Shown here: piece after piece, positions 6,698-8,483 of the stretch | How positions within the stretch are numbered: the first letter of the stretch is position 1 | Layout of the letters: every line of letters begins with the position of its first letter | Assembly (NCBI RefSeq): GCF_000331775.1 | Contig: NZ_CAPJ01000395.1 | Coordinates: forward strand, 1 to 8,483 | Direction: 5' to 3' | Source: Xanthomonas translucens pv. translucens DSM 18974 | GTDB taxonomy: Bacteria > Pseudomonadota > Gammaproteobacteria > Xanthomonadales > Xanthomonadaceae | Length of the DNA: 8,483 nucleotides | Made by a program: the position numbers and the translations under genes | Notes under the pieces: model-generated | The model's database searches: none | Told to the model about the DNA's origin: nothing | The model's input: only the letters and a program-made list of their open reading frames with translations

Positions 6698-7069
6698 TCA
6701 ACGGCGCTGGCCGCGCCACAGTGCGAGCGCGGCGAGCAGTAGCAGGATTTCGAAGCCGGCCAGGCCGGTAGTGGTCGGCCCGACCGGCCACAGCCGCAGC
6801 AGGCTGGCGCTGCGGTAGAGCACGATCGGCACGTAGAAGGCCAGCGCCAGCAGCAGTCCGGTGCGGATCTGCCCGCTACGCGCGAAATGGCCGAACAGGA
6901 ATGCCATCCCCAGTTGCAGGCCGCCATAGATGACCAGGTACTCGGACTGGCCGGAGCGGTCCAGGCCGATATAGCCGACTGCAGCGGCGGTCTGCGCCGG
7001 CAGCAGCATGCACCAGATCGCCAGGACCGCGTACAGCGCGGCGTTGAACCACAGGTAGGCCTTGGCCAT
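6698..7069 (-). CDS. Small four-helix membrane protein (DUF4345-like)
   Basis: A 123-residue protein with four predicted membrane helices at about 6-24, 45-61, 70-86 and 102-118, and a basic C-terminal tail (WRGQRR). The segment YGGLQLGMAFLFGHFARSG (48-66) resembles DUF4345-type proteins; this family call is tentative and the function is unknown. The ATG at 7069 is supported by a good ribosome binding site, AAGGAA at 7080-7075, five bases away. It sits between the secreted protein (88-base gap) and the sigma factor (58-base gap), all on one strand, so it is probably in the same operon. A partner role in membrane sensing, or a response to membrane change, is only a guess from position. Confidence 0.85.
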   Translation of the reverse strand: MAKAYLWFNAALYAVLAIWCMLLPAQTAAAVGYIGLDRSGQSEYLVIYGGLQLGMAFLFGHFARSGQIRTGLLLALAFYVPIVLYRSASLLRLWPVGPTTTGLAGFEILLLLAALALWRGQRR

Positions 7070-7121
7070 GGATGTTCCTTGTCGTGGGAGGGGCGATGCC
7101 GTTGCATGCTTGTAGCGTCCG

Positions 7122-7136
7122 CGCCGGAGGCCGGCG
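7122..7136. repeat. Short perfect hairpin between the secreted and four-helix protein genes
   Basis: CGCCGG (7122-7127) and CCGGCG (7131-7136) pair around a three-base loop, 21 bases after the secreted-protein stop. No T-run follows on the minus strand, so it is more likely a weak attenuator or mRNA-stability structure than a full terminator. It could reduce expression of the downstream genes relative to the first one. Confidence 0.35.
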
Positions 7137-7157
7137 TGAATGCGCGCTCGGCGCGGG

Positions 7158-7946
7158 TCAGCGCGCGGCGCATTGCGCGACCAGCGGTTGCTGCACCGCC
7201 TGGTTCCAGGCGTCGTCGTCGGCCTGGCCGCGCAGGCGCTCGGGGAATTCGATGCGCACCTGCGCATAGCGGCCGCGCGCGTCGCGGACATTGCCGATGC
7301 CGCGGAACTCGAGCAGGCGGCGATCGCCGCGCGTATAGGCCACGGCGATGTTCGGCAGCACGCCGCCGTACCAGGCGTCCACCGCCAGCGTGTAGCGCTG
7401 GACGCCGGCGTCCGCCGCCGCGGGCTTGATCTGGAAATCCAGCGTGCGCAACGCACTGGGCAGCACGAAGGCCACGCGCTGCGGCGTGCCCTGGCCCAAC
7501 GCGTCCCAGTGCAGGCGCAGATAGGCGTCGAACCCGGCATCGATCACCTGCGGCGCCGCCGTCGCCGGCAATGGCGCGCTGCGTTCCGGCTGGCCGTCGC
7601 GCTGGCTGAACATGACCCGGCCTTTGCCGGCATGGCGCACGCCTTCGCGGTAGCCGCTGCGCGCATCGACCAGTTCGAAATCCGGGGCGATGCTGCCGTC
7701 GGCGATGCGCTTGCGCGCGAACGGCGTGCCGTCGGCGCAGCGGTACAGCACCAGCCGCGCGCCGTCGTCGCGCAGCCAGTGGCTCTCGCGGTATAGCAGC
7801 TGCTGGCCGCCCGGCGCATAGGCCAGGCCGTCGTAGTGCAGCATGGCCTGCGCCGGGGCGGCCGCGCCGAGCACGGCGATGCATAGGCTGGCCGCCAGCG
7901 GCAGGCGCGCGCGGGCGAGCGGGGCAGGGGCGATCGGCGTGGGCAT
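7158..7946 (-). CDS. Secreted/periplasmic protein of unknown function
   Basis: I do not recognise a family. The protein has 262 residues and begins with a clear Sec signal peptide: Arg12 and Arg14, a hydrophobic core (15-30) and a likely cleavage after AQA at 34. The mature part is about 228 residues, soluble and rich in short hydrophobic strands, suggesting a beta-rich fold. Its only two cysteines, Cys70 and Cys259, could form a disulfide. There is no lipobox. The start at 7946 is chosen because the signal peptide begins right after it and because the predicted ECF promoter ends only 33 bases upstream; the longer frame reaching 8129 would start before that promoter. As first gene of the group that includes the ECF sigma factor and RskA, it may be a product or a sensor of that system. 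Confidence 0.85.
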   Translation of the reverse strand: MPTPIAPAPLARARLPLAASLCIAVLGAAAPAQAMLHYDGLAYAPGGQQLLYRESHWLRDDGARLVLYRCADGTPFARKRIADGSIAPDFELVDARSGYREGVRHAGKGRVMFSQRDGQPERSAPLPATAAPQVIDAGFDAYLRLHWDALGQGTPQRVAFVLPSALRTLDFQIKPAAADAGVQRYTLAVDAWYGGVLPNIAVAYTRGDRRLLEFRGIGNVRDARGRYAQVRIEFPERLRGQADDDAWNQAVQQPLVAQCAAR

Positions 7947-7979
7947 GCGCAGCGTTTCCGCAGGATGGTGACAGCGAGC

Positions 7980-8007
7980 GATACGCGGCGGGCGCCGATC
8001 CGGATGC
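7980..8007 (-). promoter_or_regulatory. Predicted ECF sigma promoter of the secreted protein / sigma factor group
   Basis: On the minus strand, GCATCC (8007-8002) and CGTATC (7985-7980) are separated by 16 bases and end 33 bases before the ATG at 7946. The match to the sequence before the desaturase extends to 16 identical positions (GCATCCG and CGTATCGCT) with the same spacing, while the spacers differ. If both are targets of the encoded sigma factor, the sigma operon is autoregulated, as is usual for ECF systems. Confidence 0.65.
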
Positions 8008-8052
8008 GCCTTGGTGCGTGGCATCCCTCCTCGAGCCGCTCGCGCCACTGCC

Positions 8053-8084
8053 GCGCATGCGTGTTCACGGCAGCGTGCATGCGC
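8053..8084. repeat. Inverted repeat in the rnfB/secreted-protein gap
   Basis: GCGCATGC (8053-8060) and GCATGCGC (8077-8084) are perfect eight-base arms around 16 bases. A competing repeat, CTGCCG (8048-8053) with CGGCAG (8068-8073), overlaps it. It lies about 45 bases upstream of the predicted -35. It may be a protein-binding site or a chance feature of GC-rich DNA. Confidence 0.3.
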
Positions 8085-8141
8085 AGGCGTGGCGCTACGG
8101 GTTGGGCCTGTCGGACCGCCAGCCGGCACCGTGCGGCGTGA

Positions 8142-8158
8142 CCTGACCAGCCGTCAGG
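8142..8158 (-). terminator. Possible 3' hairpin after rnfB
   Basis: CCTGAC (8142-8147) and GTCAGG (8153-8158) form a six-pair stem with a five-base loop, 48 bases beyond the rnfB stop. A second small stem, GCCAC/GTGGC at 8165-8169 and 8176-8180, lies between it and the gene. No T-run follows, so termination by these alone is uncertain. Confidence 0.25.
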
Positions 8159-8206
8159 CGCTGCGCCACGCAGCAGTGGCTGGCGAGCTGACAGACCCAG
8201 CGCGAC

Positions 8207-8483
8207 CTACTCGGGAATGCACGACATGCCCTGGACCGGACGCAGCGCGATGCAATCCACCGGACAGGCCGGCACGCACAGCTCGCAGCCGGTGCACAGC
8301 GGCGCCAGCACCGTGTGCATGTACTTGGCGCCGCCGACGATGGCATCGACCGGGCACGCCTGGATGCACTTGGTGCAGCCGATGCAGTCGGCCTCGATCA
8401 CCAACGCCACCTGTGGCGGCTTGTGCGTGCCGCGGCTGCGGTCGTAGGGCAGCGGCCGCGTGCCGAGCACGTGTGCCAGCGCC
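8207..8483 (-). CDS. rnfB: Electron transport complex subunit RnfB/RsxB, C-terminal part
   Basis: The last 91 residues of a ferredoxin-like protein that enters from the right edge. Two complete 4Fe-4S motifs are present: [12 protein letters not shown] followed by [14 protein letters not shown], and [12 protein letters not shown] followed by VDCIAL. The first motif and the following block match what I know of E. coli RsxB (RnfB) almost word for word. RnfB passes electrons within the membrane Rnf/Rsx complex; in E. coli this complex keeps SoxR reduced. The protein stops about 15 residues after the second cluster, much shorter than the E. coli tail. The N-terminal membrane anchor and first cluster region would lie outside the window. 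No other rnf subunit follows, so this may be a stand-alone rnfB, as I recall for xanthomonads. The frame stays open upstream of the GTG at 8470, so that codon is not taken as the start. Confidence 0.92.
   Translation of the reverse strand, partial: ALAHVLGTRPLPYDRSRGTHKPPQVALVIEADCIGCTKCIQACPVDAIVGGAKYMHTVLAPLCTGCELCVPACPVDCIALRPVQGMSCIPE

Noticed and set aside
5016..7121. Shared near-13-mer GCG(T/C)GGACGCTA upstream of the desaturase and of the four-helix protein gene
   Set aside because: It is a single block without a second element, its distances to the start codons differ greatly, and a chance match in GC-rich DNA is plausible.
7947..8129. N-terminal extension of the secreted protein to 8129
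   Set aside because: It would bury the signal peptide and lie upstream of the predicted promoter at 8007-7980.
1..8483. CRISPR array, tRNA or rRNA genes, phage or transposase genes
   Set aside because: No regularly spaced repeats, no tRNA-like folds and no integrase or transposase motifs were seen.

Overview
The window is GC-rich and tightly packed, and almost every gene lies on the minus strand. The protein styles, an RnfB of the gammaproteobacterial type and a pair of REP-like elements of a kind common in Xanthomonas and Stenotrophomonas point to a member of the Xanthomonadaceae, probably Xanthomonas or a close relative. The genus is an inference.

Layout in the direction of transcription (from high to low coordinates): the 3' end of rnfB (8483-8207); a gap of about 260 bases with hairpins and a promoter; a four-gene group made of a secreted protein (7946-7158), a four-helix membrane protein (7069-6698), an ECF sigma factor (6639-6082) and an RskA-type anti-sigma factor (6085-5303); a 431-base gap with two inverted REP-like elements and a second promoter; then a five-gene lipid operon consisting of an acyl desaturase (4871-3882), an FAD-dependent oxidoreductase (3885-2623), a DUF1365 protein (2626-1763), a cyclopropane-synthase-like SAM methyltransferase (1766-435) and a DUF2878 membrane protein (438 to beyond the left edge).

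All four junctions of the lipid operon, and the sigma/anti-sigma junction, are four-base ATGA overlaps, so each downstream gene probably depends on translation of the one before it.

The main observation is that the two gene groups begin with the same promoter-like sequence, GCATCCG-N15-CGTATCGCT, with identical spacing and 30-34 bases ahead of each chosen start codon. This looks like the target of the ECF sigma factor encoded between them. The simplest reading is an autoregulated ECF/RskA switch that turns on a membrane fatty-acid modification operon: desaturation, then SAM-dependent methylation, then redox chemistry by the flavoprotein, with helper proteins DUF1365 and DUF2878.

The methyltransferase appears to have lost two residues that hold the catalytic bicarbonate in known cyclopropane synthases. 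The product may therefore be a methyl-branched, methyl-alkene or furan fatty acid rather than a cyclopropane. The secreted protein and the four-helix protein have no known role and may take part in sensing or in the response.
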